Part shown: piece after piece, positions 1 to 8,268 of the stretch
How positions within the stretch are numbered: the stretch's first letter is position 1
Layout: every line of letters begins with the position of its first letter
Assembly (NCBI GenBank): GCA_040776985.1
Contig: JAXGZL010000001.1
Coordinates: 62,001 to 126,000, forward strand
DNA length: 64,000 bases
Direction: 5' to 3'
Source: UBA6115 sp040776985
Lineage (GTDB): Bacteria > Bacillota > Clostridia > Christensenellales > Aristaeellaceae
Program-made: the position numbers and the translations under genes
The notes under the pieces: model-generated
Told to the model about the DNA's origin: nothing
The model's input: only the letters and a program-made list of their open reading frames with translations
Databases searched by the model: none

Positions 1-1425
1 CTCTTCCCGCACATCCAGGATATAGGCGCCCTTTTCCACCAGGTCACGCGCCTGGCTGAACAGCACCTGGCGCACCTTGCCGGAGAGCAGGTTGTCCGCC
101 TGCAGGGCCGCGTGGTTCACCGGGTCCCGGGCAGTGCCGTACAGCGGGGAATAGCACAGGTCCAGGTCCTTCAGGTCGTGGATGGTGCCGCCAAAGCGGA
201 TGGCGGTGGCGATCACGTCAATGCGCTTTTCAGCGGCCCCCCGGCCGATGGCCTGGGCCCCCAGGATCTTGCCGCTGTTTTTCTCGTACATCAGCTTCAA
301 AAAGATGGGGGAGGCACCGGGCATGATGCCCACGATGTCGTTGGCGATGATAAAGGAGACCTCATAGTCAATCCTCTCATCCTTCAGGATCTTCTCGTTC
401 ATGCCGGTGGCGGCGGCGGTGAGGTCAAACACCCGCAGAACGCTGGAGCCCAGCACCCCGGGGATGTCCGGCAGCTCCTCAAACAGGGAGCTGGCCGCCT
501 GACGCGCCTGACGCAGGGCAGGCCCCGCCAGGGGCAGGCGGGTGGGCTTGCCGGTCTGGAAGCGCTGCACCTCCGCCACATCGCCCACCGCGTAGATGTC
601 CGGGTCTGAGGTGCGCATGCTGCCATCCACCTGGATGCCGCCGGAGGCGCCGATGGCAAGGCCGGCATTCCTGGCCAGGCCGGTTTCCGGCATCACGCCG
701 ATGGCCATGATCACCGCCTCCGCCTTAATCCGCTTCCCGGAGGCCAGCACCACGCAGTCCTCGCAGATCTCCTTCAGCCCATCCCCCAGAATCAGGGAGA
801 CGCCGTGGTCCAGGATTTCCTTTTGAAGCATCTGCGCCATGTCCTTGTCAAAGGGCAGCATCACCTGGGGCGCCATGTCCACCACCGCCACCTGCAAGCC
901 CCGCTTTTTAAGGCTTTCCGCCATTTCAAGGCCGATGAAGCCGCCGCCGATCACCGCCACCTGGCTGATCTTTTTGCCCAGCAGGTATTCCTGGATGCGC
1001 TCCACATCCACCACATTCCGGACGCTGAACACATGGGGGGATTTGATCCCCGGGATCAGGCCCGGCATGATGGGGCTGGCGCCGGGGGACAGGAAAAGCT
1101 TGTCATAGGGAAGGTCTTCTTCCTGTCCGGTGACAAGGTCCTTGACCCGCAGGGTCTTCTTCTCCCGGTTGATCTGAAGCGCCTCCGTCTGGGTGCGGGC
1201 CTTGATGCGGTATTTGTCCCAGAAGGTCTGGGGGCAGACCAGCTTCAGTTCCTCGCTGCTTGCGATGTCCCCGCCAATAAAATAGGGCAGGGCGCAGTTG
1301 GAGAAGGACACATCCCTCCCCCGCTCCAGCATCGTGATTTCGGCGCTCTCGTCCAGCCGCCTCAGGCGGGCGGCAACAGAGGCGCCGCCTGCGACGCCTC
1401 CAACAATGACATACTGTGTTGACAT
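1..1425 (-). CDS. CoA-disulfide reductase-like FAD/NAD(P) oxidoreductase with C-terminal rhodanese start (partial)
   Basis: The gene runs off the left edge; 475 codons are visible. The N-terminus has an FAD-binding Rossmann motif (VGGVAGGAS, residues 8-16). Next comes SFSNCALPY, with Cys44 at the place of the catalytic cysteine of CoA-disulfide reductases. A second nucleotide-binding motif (AVIGGGFIGLEMAE) follows, then AVGDVAE near the end of the flavoprotein part. The last visible residues (LVEKGAYILDVREE) look like the start of a rhodanese domain, as in the CoADR-RHD fusion family, which handles CoA disulfides or persulfides. The start is the ATG at 1423-1425 behind a GGAGAGA site. It is probably the third gene of the minus-strand operon that begins at 4168. 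The family is clear; the physiological substrate is not. Confidence 0.85.
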   Translation of the reverse strand, partial: MSTQYVIVGGVAGGASVAARLRRLDESAEITMLERGRDVSFSNCALPYFIGGDIASSEELKLVCPQTFWDKYRIKARTQTEALQINREKKTLRVKDLVTGQEEDLPYDKLFLSPGASPIMPGLIPGIKSPHVFSVRNVVDVERIQEYLLGKKISQVAVIGGGFIGLEMAESLKKRGLQVAVVDMAPQVMLPFDKDMAQMLQKEILDHGVSLILGDGLKEICEDCVVLASGKRIKAEAVIMAIGVMPETGLARNAGLAIGASGGIQVDGSMRTSDPDIYAVGDVAEVQRFQTGKPTRLPLAGPALRQARQAASSLFEELPDIPGVLGSSVLRVFDLTAAATGMNEKILKDERIDYEVSFIIANDIVGIMPGASPIFLKLMYEKNSGKILGAQAIGRGAAEKRIDVIATAIRFGGTIHDLKDLDLCYSPLYGTARDPVNHAALQADNLLSGKVRQVLFSQARDLVEKGAYILDVREE

Positions 1426-1440
1426 GGTTCTCTCCTTCGG

Positions 1441-2730
1441 TCAGACCCCCTGTTTTTGAGGGGTGATTTCAAGCTGCAGCGCTGTTTCCCCCCGCAGGGC
1501 CAGCAGCATTTCCGGCCCCAAGTGCTGGGTGGCCATCTCCCCCGGGGTGAGGATGCGGCGGCGCTGGCTCAGCAGCACCTTTTCTCCCGCCAGGAGGGTG
1601 AGGTAGTGGTTGTTGTAGACCCGGTCGGGCCGGAACATCAGGTCAAGCCCTTCAGTCAGCTCCCCTTCCGGGATCAGCAGGGTCTGGGGCACGGCGCCCC
1701 GCACCCCCTGGCCATCCACCACCGAAACAGCGACGACCTTATCATCATACCCACTTAGGAAGCGGGCAGCCGCCTGGCCTGCCAGGGCGCTTTCCTGGCT
1801 GACAAAGTCCACCAGGTCATGCACATGCAGCACATTGCCGCAGGCAAACACGCCCTTCACATTGGTTTCAAAGCGGTTGTCCACCACCGGCCCCTGGGTC
1901 ATGGGGGACAACACCACCCCCGCCCCCAAGGACAGCTCGTTCTCAGGGATCAGCCCGACGGACAGCAGCAGGGTGTCGCAGGGGATCAATTGCTGGGTGC
2001 CGGGGATGGGCAGCCTGTCCTCCCCCACCCGGGCAATCACCACGCCCTCCACCCGCTCCCGCCCCCGCACATCCACCACAGTGTGGGAGAGCAGCAGGGG
2101 GATGCCATAGTCCTCCAGGCACTGGACGATGTTGCGGTTCAGCCCGCTTGAATAGGGCATCAGCTCCACACAGGCCCTCACATGGGCCCCCTGCAGGGTC
2201 ATGCGCCGGGCCATGATCAGGCCGATGTCCCCGCTGCCCAGAATCACCACCTCGCGCCCCGGCATGTGCCCCATCATGTTCACCATCTTTTGCGCGGTGC
2301 CGGCGCTGAAAATGCCGGCCGGCCGGGTGCCCGGGATGGCCAGCGCGCCCCGGGGCCGCTCCCTGCAGCCCATGGCCAGGATGATGGCGCGCGCCTTGTA
2401 GGTCTCTATCCCCCGCTCCCGGCTGACGGCGGTGACCACCTTGTCGGGGCTGATGTCCAGCACCATCGTGCCGCACCTGACCGGGATGGCCAGGTCGCGG
2501 GCCTGGCGAATGTCCCGCTCCGCGTATTCGGGGCCGGTCAATTCCTCCTTGAAGCGGTGCAGGCCAAAGCCGTTGTGGATGCACTGGTTCAGGATGCCGC
2601 CCTGCTCCTCCTCCCGCTCCAGCACCACCAGGTCCATCACCCCCGCCCGCTTGGCGGCAATGGCGGCCGCCAGGCCGGCAGGCCCCGCGCCCACAACCAG
2701 CAGGTCAATGGATATCATCCCCTCAGTCAT
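1441..2730 (-). CDS. FAD-dependent NAD(P) oxidoreductase of the clostridial GlpA-partner type
   Basis: A 429-residue pyridine nucleotide-disulfide oxidoreductase fold. An FAD dinucleotide-binding motif (VVGAGPAGLAAAI) lies at about residues 11-23, MGCRERPRG at about 120, and a second Rossmann motif (VVILGSGDIGLIMARR) at about 160. FACGNVLHVHDLVD near residue 300 is a C-terminal FAD contact. In many clostridia a protein like this is encoded directly after a glycerol-3-phosphate-dehydrogenase-like flavoprotein, as here, and probably passes its electrons on. The start ATG overlaps the upstream stop by 8 bases and has GGAGG six bases before it, which implies translational coupling. The small DUF1667 gene often found third in such operons is absent; a CoADR-like gene follows instead. 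The exact electron acceptor is unknown. Confidence 0.85.
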   Translation of the reverse strand: MTEGMISIDLLVVGAGPAGLAAAIAAKRAGVMDLVVLEREEEQGGILNQCIHNGFGLHRFKEELTGPEYAERDIRQARDLAIPVRCGTMVLDISPDKVVTAVSRERGIETYKARAIILAMGCRERPRGALAIPGTRPAGIFSAGTAQKMVNMMGHMPGREVVILGSGDIGLIMARRMTLQGAHVRACVELMPYSSGLNRNIVQCLEDYGIPLLLSHTVVDVRGRERVEGVVIARVGEDRLPIPGTQQLIPCDTLLLSVGLIPENELSLGAGVVLSPMTQGPVVDNRFETNVKGVFACGNVLHVHDLVDFVSQESALAGQAAARFLSGYDDKVVAVSVVDGQGVRGAVPQTLLIPEGELTEGLDLMFRPDRVYNNHYLTLLAGEKVLLSQRRRILTPGEMATQHLGPEMLLALRGETALQLEITPQKQGV

Positions 2731-4168
2731 GGCCTGCCTCCCCGATGTCCCCGGTCAGCACAAAGCTGTCCCTGCCGCATTTGGTCACGTCGTTGAAGTG
2801 CATGTCCCGCTCCTCCGCGATGATCTCCATCACCCGGGTCATGCAAAAGCCCCCCTGGCAGCGGCCCATGCCGGCCCGCACCCTGCGCTTGACCCCGTCA
2901 ATGTCCCGGGCGCCCACCGGCCGCCTGACGGCCCGGCGCACCTCCGCCTCCGTCACCGTTTCACAGCGGCAGATCACCTTGCCATAGTCAGGGTCGGTCT
3001 TAAAGGCGACGCGGCGCTCCTGCTCGGTCATGCTGGCAAAGGGCTTGGGCAGGGGCGTGGGGGCCACATAGCGGGGGTTTTTCCCCAGTTTCAGGTAGTA
3101 GGCCACCCAGTCCCCCAGCTCCTCCCCGATGGCAGGCGCCGCGGTAAGCCCCGGGCTTTCAATGCCGATGGCCTCAAAAGCGCCCTCAGGGGCCCCTTCC
3201 ACAGCGCCTATGATAAAGTCGCCGCCCGTTTCATGGGCCCGGACGCCTGAAAAGGTGGTGATCACCGTGCCGGTTTTTGCCCCGGGATAGCTCAGCCGCA
3301 CCTTGTCCAGGACCTCTTTCAGCCCCTCCTGGGTGGTGGCGGTGTCAAGCCCGTCCCCAATGTCCTCCGCCGTGGGGCCATACAGCAGATTGCCGTGGGT
3401 GGTGGGCGTCACCAGCACCCCCTTGCCCATTTTGGTGGGCAGCTGGAACAGCGTCATGTGAAAGGCCAGGGGCAGGCTGTGATCCAGCAGGTAATACTGC
3501 CCCCGCCGGGGGACGATGGTCACCTGACGGCTGGAGATGCCGTTATGCAATTCCCCCGCGCCAACGCCCGCGCAGTTCACCACCGCCCGGCAGGAATAGT
3601 CCCCCCGGGTGGTCTGAACCAGCCAATGATCGCCCTGGTGTTTAAGGGCGGTGACGCTGGTGTTCATCTGGAAGCGCACCCCGTTTTCAGCCGCGGCGTC
3701 CGCCAGGGCGCAGGTGAGCTCATAGGGGCTGACCAGGCCGGACTCCGGCACATACAGCGCGTAGTGCACCTCCGGGTTCACCAGGGGCTCCATGGCCAGG
3801 ATTTCCTTCCGCCGGATGATCCGGCAGCCGGGCACGCCGTTTGCCTCCGCCTGGGCCAAAAGGGCCTCCAGGCGCTCCTTGCCGGAGGCCTCAAAGGCCA
3901 GCACCAGGGCGCCTGGCTTGCCATAGGGCACCCCCAGCTGCCGGCACAGTTCCGGCATCATCCGGGCGCCTTTGATGTTCAGCCTGGCCTTGTCCGTGCC
4001 CGGCACCGCGTCATAGCCCGCATGGACGATGCCGCTGTTGGCCTTGCTGGCCCCGCAGCTGACATCGCCCGCGGCCTCCAGCACCAGCACATCCCCGGCA
4101 TAGCCTGCCAGCTGCCTGGCCACAGCGCAGCCAATCACCCCTGCGCCGATGATAATAACGTCCTGCAT
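2723..4168 (-). CDS. GlpA-like NAD(P)/FAD-dependent glycerol-3-phosphate dehydrogenase with BFD-type Fe-S domain
   Basis: A 481-residue DAO-family flavoprotein. The N-terminal motif VIIIGAGVIGCAVARQLAG binds FAD. The C-terminus has cysteines as CRC and CQGGFC (about residues 405-450), typical of the BFD-like [2Fe-2S] domain of anaerobic G3P dehydrogenases. The likely reaction is oxidation of glycerol-3-phosphate, or a related alpha-hydroxy substrate, to the keto product. I chose the start MQDVIIIG because the family begins just before the Rossmann strand; a GGAGG sits 15 bases upstream, a rather long spacing. It is the first gene of the minus operon, behind a promoter at 4205-4233. The substrate is inferred from family and from the neighbouring phosphodiesterase-like gene. 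Confidence 0.82.
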   Translation of the reverse strand: MQDVIIIGAGVIGCAVARQLAGYAGDVLVLEAAGDVSCGASKANSGIVHAGYDAVPGTDKARLNIKGARMMPELCRQLGVPYGKPGALVLAFEASGKERLEALLAQAEANGVPGCRIIRRKEILAMEPLVNPEVHYALYVPESGLVSPYELTCALADAAAENGVRFQMNTSVTALKHQGDHWLVQTTRGDYSCRAVVNCAGVGAGELHNGISSRQVTIVPRRGQYYLLDHSLPLAFHMTLFQLPTKMGKGVLVTPTTHGNLLYGPTAEDIGDGLDTATTQEGLKEVLDKVRLSYPGAKTGTVITTFSGVRAHETGGDFIIGAVEGAPEGAFEAIGIESPGLTAAPAIGEELGDWVAYYLKLGKNPRYVAPTPLPKPFASMTEQERRVAFKTDPDYGKVICRCETVTEAEVRRAVRRPVGARDIDGVKRRVRAGMGRCQGGFCMTRVMEIIAEERDMHFNDVTKCGRDSFVLTGDIGEAGHD

Positions 4169-4204
4169 GTAAAGCCCCACATTCCTCCATTTGTCGCTGA
4201 GGGA

Positions 4205-4233
4205 AGTATAGCATGCCCGGCAAGCCGTGCCAA
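4205..4233 (-). promoter_or_regulatory. Promoter of the flavoprotein operon
   Basis: Reading on the minus strand, TTGGCA, 17 bases, then TATACT, located 36 bases before the start of the GlpA-like gene. It sits back to back with the plus-strand promoter at 4237-4265. Confidence 0.55.
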
Positions 4234-4236
4234 CGC

Positions 4237-4265
4237 TTGACAAGAACCCCCAGTCCCCCTACATT
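4237..4265 (+). promoter_or_regulatory. Promoter of the phosphodiesterase-kinase pair
   Basis: TTGACA, 17 bases, then TACATT, ending 28 bases before the phosphodiesterase start. Only three bases separate it from the opposing promoter's -35 box, so the two operons may be co-regulated. Confidence 0.5.
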
Positions 4266-4293
4266 GGTATCAGCAATTCCGGAGGCAATACGC

Positions 4294-5061
4294 ATGAACA
4301 AAGTCCTCATCACCGCGCATGCCGGCTGCGAAGCCACCCGGCAGGATTCCCTGGAGGCGCTGAAGGCCGCCCTGGCCCTGCAGGCGGACTGCGTTGAGGT
4401 GGATGTGCGCCTGGACGGGGATGGCAGGCCGGTTCTGTCCCATGACAAAAGGGAGCAATATATCGGGGCTGTGCCGTTGGCGCAGGCCTTTCAGTTGGTG
4501 GCAGACGCCGGCGTCAGCGTCAACTGCGACCTGAAGGAGCCCGCCGCCCTCTACCCTGTGCTGGCCCTGGCAAAAACCCATGGGCTGGACCAGCGTCAGC
4601 TGATCTTCACCGGCGCTGTCAGCTGCGACCTGCTGGCGGCAGACCCGGGCATCCTGCGCCGCTGCCAGGTATTCCTCAACATTGAAGAGCTGATGAAACA
4701 CCTGCTGGCTGCACAAACGGCGGATTTCCCCCAACTCCTCACCCAGCCCTGGCAGCAGCTGCGGCCGGTTTATGCCGCCCTGGCGCGGGAGCGCCTGGGC
4801 TGGATTGCCTTCGCCGCGTGCAGCCTCGGGGTGGAGGTTCTCAACCTGCCCTATGAGGGGCTGAGCCATGAGAGGATCGCTGCCTTTCGCGAACAGGGCC
4901 TGAAGTTGTCCCTGTGGACGGTGGACGGGGAGGAGGACCTGACCCGTCTGCTTCAGGAGGACATCCACAACATCACCACCAAGAATGTGTCCGCGGCCCT
5001 TAGGCTGCGGGCATCCCTGACAACATCACATCACAAGGAGAATGGACATGGAAAAGTTTGA
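4294..5061 (+). CDS. Divergent glycerophosphodiester phosphodiesterase (GDPD) family protein
   Basis: A 255-residue TIM-barrel protein. Recognisable GDPD elements are the opening AHAG (canonical HRG), EVDVRL with the metal-binding E and D at about residues 38-40, LSHD at about 52, and SLWTVDGEEDLTRL near the end. GDPDs cut glycerophosphodiesters to glycerol-3-phosphate and an alcohol, which fits the G3P-dehydrogenase-like gene opposite. The Arg of HRG is Ala, and the usual PENT is RQDS, so activity or specificity may be altered. The start ATG lies behind GGAGG with an eight-base spacing; an in-frame upstream ATG at 4213 has no ribosome-binding site. The 3' end overlaps the next gene by 14 bases. 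Confidence 0.72.
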   Translation: MNKVLITAHAGCEATRQDSLEALKAALALQADCVEVDVRLDGDGRPVLSHDKREQYIGAVPLAQAFQLVADAGVSVNCDLKEPAALYPVLALAKTHGLDQRQLIFTGAVSCDLLAADPGILRRCQVFLNIEELMKHLLAAQTADFPQLLTQPWQQLRPVYAALARERLGWIAFAACSLGVEVLNLPYEGLSHERIAAFREQGLKLSLWTVDGEEDLTRLLQEDIHNITTKNVSAALRLRASLTTSHHKENGHGKV

Positions 5062-5926
5062 CATCATGGTTGTGGGCCAGCTTTCGCTGGACATCAACAC
5101 CGACTTTGGCGGCGCCACCGAGCGGGTGATTGGGGGCGCTGTGCTGGCCTCCGGCTTTGCGGCAGCGGCCTCCGGCGCCCGGGTGGCGGTGCTGGCCAAG
5201 GGAGACGCCAGCGTGGCAGACCCGGTGAAGGCCTTTGCGCCCCGGCCTGATATCACGGTTTTCCCGGTGGAAAGCGCCAATTACACCTCCATTTCCAACA
5301 CCTACCTGACCGCGGACCGGGAGCGGCGCATCTGCAAGGCCCTCAGCAAGATTGACCCCTACCAGCCGGAGGACCTGCCGGAGGTGGAGGCCGCCATCTA
5401 CCACATCGCGGGCCTGATGGTGGGCGATGTGGACGAGGCTTTCATTGAAGCCACAGCAAAGCGCGGGCAGAGCGCGGTGGACGTCCAGTGCCTCCTGCGC
5501 CGGGACGAGGGGCACGAAATGGTCTTCCGGGACTGGGCGGACAAGCGCCGGGTGCTGCCCATGATCCACTACCTGAAGACAGACGCCGCCGAGGCGGAAA
5601 CCCTGACCGGCCTTTCAGACCGGAGGGAGGCCGCCAAGGTGCTTTATGACTGGGGCGCCAAAGAGATCATGATCACCCACAACACCGAGGTGCTGGTGTA
5701 TGACGGCAAGCAGTTTTACGCCGAGCCCATCAAGGCCCGGAACCTGACGGGCCGCACCGGCCGGGGTGACACCACCTTTGCAGGCTTCCTGGCCCGCCGC
5801 CTGAGGGAGGACATCGCCAGCGCCACCCTGTATGCCGCCGCCCTGGTCTCCCTCAAAATGGAAACCCCAGGCCCCTTCATGGGCAGCGAGGCGGACGTGC
5901 GGCAGTATATCAAAGCGTTTTATTGA
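5048..5926 (+). CDS. PfkB-family carbohydrate kinase (paralogue 1)
   Basis: A 292-residue ribokinase-fold enzyme expected to phosphorylate a sugar or polyol with ATP. The PfkB signature 2 region is NLTGRTGRGDTTFAGF (about residues 235-250), holding the catalytic Asp. The usual GAGD reads GRGD. The N-terminal GGAVLASGFAAAASG is the substrate-side glycine motif. A clear paralogue lies at 56579-57460, sharing NLTGRTGRGDT, the MITHN strand and the C-terminal ALVSLKMETPGPFMGS. The second ATG (5048) is preferred because AAGGAG lies seven bases before it; the ATG at 5042 is too close. It is translationally coupled to the GDPD-like gene. The substrate is unknown; the pairing suggests a phospholipid-head-group alcohol or sugar. 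Confidence 0.82.
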   Translation: MEKFDIMVVGQLSLDINTDFGGATERVIGGAVLASGFAAAASGARVAVLAKGDASVADPVKAFAPRPDITVFPVESANYTSISNTYLTADRERRICKALSKIDPYQPEDLPEVEAAIYHIAGLMVGDVDEAFIEATAKRGQSAVDVQCLLRRDEGHEMVFRDWADKRRVLPMIHYLKTDAAEAETLTGLSDRREAAKVLYDWGAKEIMITHNTEVLVYDGKQFYAEPIKARNLTGRTGRGDTTFAGFLARRLREDIASATLYAAALVSLKMETPGPFMGSEADVRQYIKAFY

Positions 5927-5963
5927 ACATCGAGTAAAAAAATGACTGAAGATGAACAATCCG

Positions 5964-5988
5964 AGTTGTCGACATTTTGTCGACAACT
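5964..5988. repeat. Short perfect hairpin after the PfkB gene
   Basis: Arms AGTTGTCGACA and TGTCGACAACT around a three-base loop. No T-run follows, so it is a poor intrinsic terminator. It could stabilise the 3' end of the upstream mRNA or mark the edge of the foreign islet that follows. Confidence 0.5.
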
Positions 5989-6005
5989 GAAATGAGCGTC
6001 TTCGG

Positions 6006-6224
6006 ATGGTAAGAAATACAGAATTAACCCATGCCGAAAACCCGATTGGGCTTGAGGAAAACAAGAAAACAGCCAGGCGGGGCGGTGCCATCGCAGGGAA
6101 GGCGAGGAAAGAGATTGAGCAGGAAACGGGAAAGCCCGTGATCAGCTCAAAAAACGCGGTTGATTTTTCGTAGCTGATTGCGGATGTCTCCAAAAAGGCA
6201 GAAGATGACGCCAAGATAGAATGA
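6006..6224 (+). pseudogene. Remnant of a DinD/phage-antirepressor-type C-terminus
   Basis: Reading from the ATG at 6006 gives NTELTHAENPIGLEENKK, then RRGGAIAGKARKEIEQETGK, then PVISSKNAVDFS, a stop, and LIADVSKKAEDD in the same frame. The pattern NPIGLxENK...GGxIAxxARxExExxTGKPVxSxxNAxxF resembles the C-terminal tail of DNA-damage-inducible protein D and BRO-type antirepressor proteins. No N-terminal part is present and an in-frame stop interrupts it, so I read it as a decayed fragment of a mobile gene. The family assignment is from memory of the motif only. Confidence 0.55.
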
Positions 6225-6229
6225 AGAAC

Positions 6230-6241
6230 AAATCAGAATTT
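6230..6241 (+). repeat. 12-bp direct repeat, left copy
   Basis: AAATCAGAATTT here and again at 6787-6798. The pair brackets the AT-rich DUF952 segment and may be a footprint of its insertion. Confidence 0.45.
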
Positions 6242-6255
6242 AATGAGGTGATAAA

Positions 6256-6609
6256 TTGATTTTACATTGTATGAAGAAATCTACGTGGGAGGATAGAAAA
6301 GAAAAAGAATATTGGGGGGCTAGAAATTTAGAAGCTGATGGGTTTATTCATTGTTCTACACCCGAGTTGTTTTGGAGAGTTGCACCTAACTTTAAAGACA
6401 TTGACGAAGAACTTGTTCTGGTTTGTATAGACGAAAAGAAATTGAAATCAGAAGTGAAATTTGAAGATGAGGATGATTGTGGTCGATATTACCCTCATGT
6501 ATATGGACTAATAAATAATAGTTCTGTTATTCAAGTACTCCCTTTTCTAAAAGATAAAAATGGTAATTATTTAAAGAATGAAGAGTTGTCAAATTATTTA
6601 GATAAATAG
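6256..6609 (+). CDS. DUF952 family protein
   Basis: A 117-residue protein. It opens with ILHCMKKSTWEDRKEKEYW and continues with DGFIHCSTPELFWRVA, the typical DUF952 arrangement (xxHxxxxxxW ... GFIHxSxxxQ). The biochemical role of this family is not established. The start is TTG at 6256 with GAGGTG five bases upstream; the family's N-terminus supports it. Base composition is much more AT-rich than the flanking chromosome and codon use differs (AAA, GAA, ATA-type codons), which indicates horizontal acquisition. It lies between two 12-bp direct repeats. Confidence 0.75.
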   Translation: MILHCMKKSTWEDRKEKEYWGARNLEADGFIHCSTPELFWRVAPNFKDIDEELVLVCIDEKKLKSEVKFEDEDDCGRYYPHVYGLINNSSVIQVLPFLKDKNGNYLKNEELSNYLDK

Positions 6610-6786
6610 TAAAGGTGTTAAGCCCGTTTGGTTATACTGGTAGGGCGATACTAGCTTGTGCAGCAACTGGGGTTTCGGTTGCCTATTTGGATGTATCCGA
6701 AATCGGATTGCCGATACAGTCAACTGGACTGGCTCTGCCTTGCGGTACTAGCAGACGCCGGGAATTGGACGAAGATTAGGAAAGAT

Positions 6787-6798
6787 AAATCAGAATTT
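6787..6798 (+). repeat. 12-bp direct repeat, right copy
   Basis: Second AAATCAGAATTT, paired with 6230-6241. The stretch before it (6610-6786) holds no gene that I can support. Confidence 0.45.
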
Positions 6799-6820
6799 GT
6801 TGGGTTTGGAGGAAAATAAG

Positions 6821-7234
6821 GTGGTGTTGACGATATCAATACAAGTGTTCCTTTGGATATGGTTTCTAGGATGTGTTACGACGTGGCGGTTCGGAAAAGT
6901 ATTGTTAGTCGAAGGAATGGGAATTAAGAGCTGGGAGTTCGTCATGCTTTGTTTATACAGCATAGCCCTTATTGCATATTACTATTATCAGCCTGTTGGC
7001 AAGTGGGTATTGTTATCCATTCTTGCGCTATGGTTTACTGTACAGTTTTTCTGTCATTGGCACTACACTCTCTTTGGTGTGTCTGAGAAAAAGTTGAAAG
7101 AATACAATGAGTGTTTTAAAGAAACATTTCGGCTAATCCCTATTAGTGAAAAACGTCTTGTACCGGATCTATATCATATCGTTCTCTACATATTGATCTT
7201 TTTAAATGGCGTTATTTGTATGATTTCACGTTGA
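6821..7234 (+). CDS. Small membrane protein, unknown
   Basis: About 137 residues. Four hydrophobic segments are visible: ISIQVFLWIWFLGCVT near the start, FVMLCLYSIALIAYYYY, WVLLSILALWFTVQFF in the middle, and HIVLYILIFLNGVICMI at the end. A cytosolic-looking charged stretch (SEKKLKEYNECFKETF) precedes the last segment. I chose the GTG at 6821 because GGAGG lies eight bases upstream; a TTG at 6797 would add eight residues but has no ribosome-binding site. It is AT-rich like the DUF952 gene before it. I do not recognise a functional family. Confidence 0.6.
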   Translation: MVLTISIQVFLWIWFLGCVTTWRFGKVLLVEGMGIKSWEFVMLCLYSIALIAYYYYQPVGKWVLLSILALWFTVQFFCHWHYTLFGVSEKKLKEYNECFKETFRLIPISEKRLVPDLYHIVLYILIFLNGVICMISR

Positions 7235-7323
7235 AGCATACCCATATAGAGTTGTATAAATCCCAGTTTATCGCACCAAAAACCGTCCGCAATTCTTGAT
7301 ATTGATAAGGTTTAACATATTCC

Positions 7324-8193
7324 TCAGTGCCTCTGCCACTCCTTCTCCTTCAGGTTGGTGTGGATGTACACAATGGCGGAGACAGCCGAGAACAGGAAGA
7401 TCAGCACCGACACCGCCGCCGCCAGCTCATAGTTGCGGCTGGAGAACTGCTTGCGCAGGTAAACGCCCAGCATCATCGGGTGATTGGCGCCGATCAGGTA
7501 GGGGGTGGTAAAGGAGGAGATATTGCTCATAAACACAAAGGTGGCGGCAATCATCACATCCCCCAGGGACAGGGGCAGGATCATCTTGAAGAAAATCCGG
7601 ATCTTGCCGGCGCCCACATCCCGGGCGCTTTCAATGATGGAGGTGGAAATGCCCGACAGCGCCGCCGTGATGATCATGGTGGCAAAAGGGATGTTAAACC
7701 ACAGGTTCATCAGGATGATGCCGCTGGCGTTATACAAGAGGCCCGGCTTCAGGTTGTAGAGGAAGCTGCCCTCCGGCAGCAGCAGCGACAGCCGGTTTAA
7801 GAGGCCGGAGTCGCTGATGATGATTTTCATCGCGTATACGGCCACCAGGCCCGGGATAAAGCGGGGCAGCAGATACAGGGTGCTGATAAACCGTGAGATT
7901 TTGCTGTCTGAGAACCGCAGGTACAGCGCCAGGAGATAGCTGACCGCAATCGCAAAAATCACGGTCAGGCTGGTGATCCACACCGTATACCACACATGGG
8001 CCCGGGCCAGCTTGTTGGTGAACAGATAGGTGTAGTTGGCCAGGGTGAAGGCGCCGGTCTTGGCGTCTGAAAAGCTGGTGATGATGGTGTTGATGATGGG
8101 ATAGATGACAATGCCCACCGCAATGATCAGTGCCGGGGCCAGCATCCCCGCAATGATGAGGAAGTTTTTCCACTTGCTTTTGGTGGTCAGCAT
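7324..8193 (-). CDS. ABC importer permease (inner-membrane subunit 2)
   Basis: A 289-residue binding-protein-dependent permease. Transmembrane segments are visible near residues 12-32 (IIAGMLAPALIIAVGIVIY), 70-90, 105-125, 155-180, 205-230 and 260-280. The EAA-type cytoplasmic loop around SIIESARDVGAGKIRIFFKMILPLS contacts the ATPase. It is the last gene of the minus-strand importer operon starting at 11325, separated from the binding-protein gene by a GC-rich hairpin. Substrate is not readable from the permease. The importer type resembles those for polyamines, ferric iron or organic phosphates. Confidence 0.85.
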   Translation of the reverse strand: MLTTKSKWKNFLIIAGMLAPALIIAVGIVIYPIINTIITSFSDAKTGAFTLANYTYLFTNKLARAHVWYTVWITSLTVIFAIAVSYLLALYLRFSDSKISRFISTLYLLPRFIPGLVAVYAMKIIISDSGLLNRLSLLLPEGSFLYNLKPGLLYNASGIILMNLWFNIPFATMIITAALSGISTSIIESARDVGAGKIRIFFKMILPLSLGDVMIAATFVFMSNISSFTTPYLIGANHPMMLGVYLRKQFSSRNYELAAAVSVLIFLFSAVSAIVYIHTNLKEKEWQRH

Positions 8194-8231
8194 CTTTTTC
8201 GCATCCTTTCAATGGGCTCTGTCAGGGGCTG

Positions 8232-8259
8232 GCCCGGGGCGCGTTTCAGCGCCCCGGGC
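8232..8259 (-). repeat. Intercistronic hairpin after the binding-protein gene
   Basis: Arms GCCCGGGGCGC and GCGCCCCGGGC with a six-base loop and no T-run on the minus strand. Such hairpins behind a solute-binding-protein gene commonly protect its message and lower expression of the next gene. Confidence 0.6.
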
Positions 8260-8268
8260 TGTGGCGGT

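Noticed and set aside
4213..4293. An N-terminal extension of the GDPD-like protein from the ATG at 4213
   Set aside because: It would read through the promoter and the ribosome-binding site, and the family begins just before AHAG.
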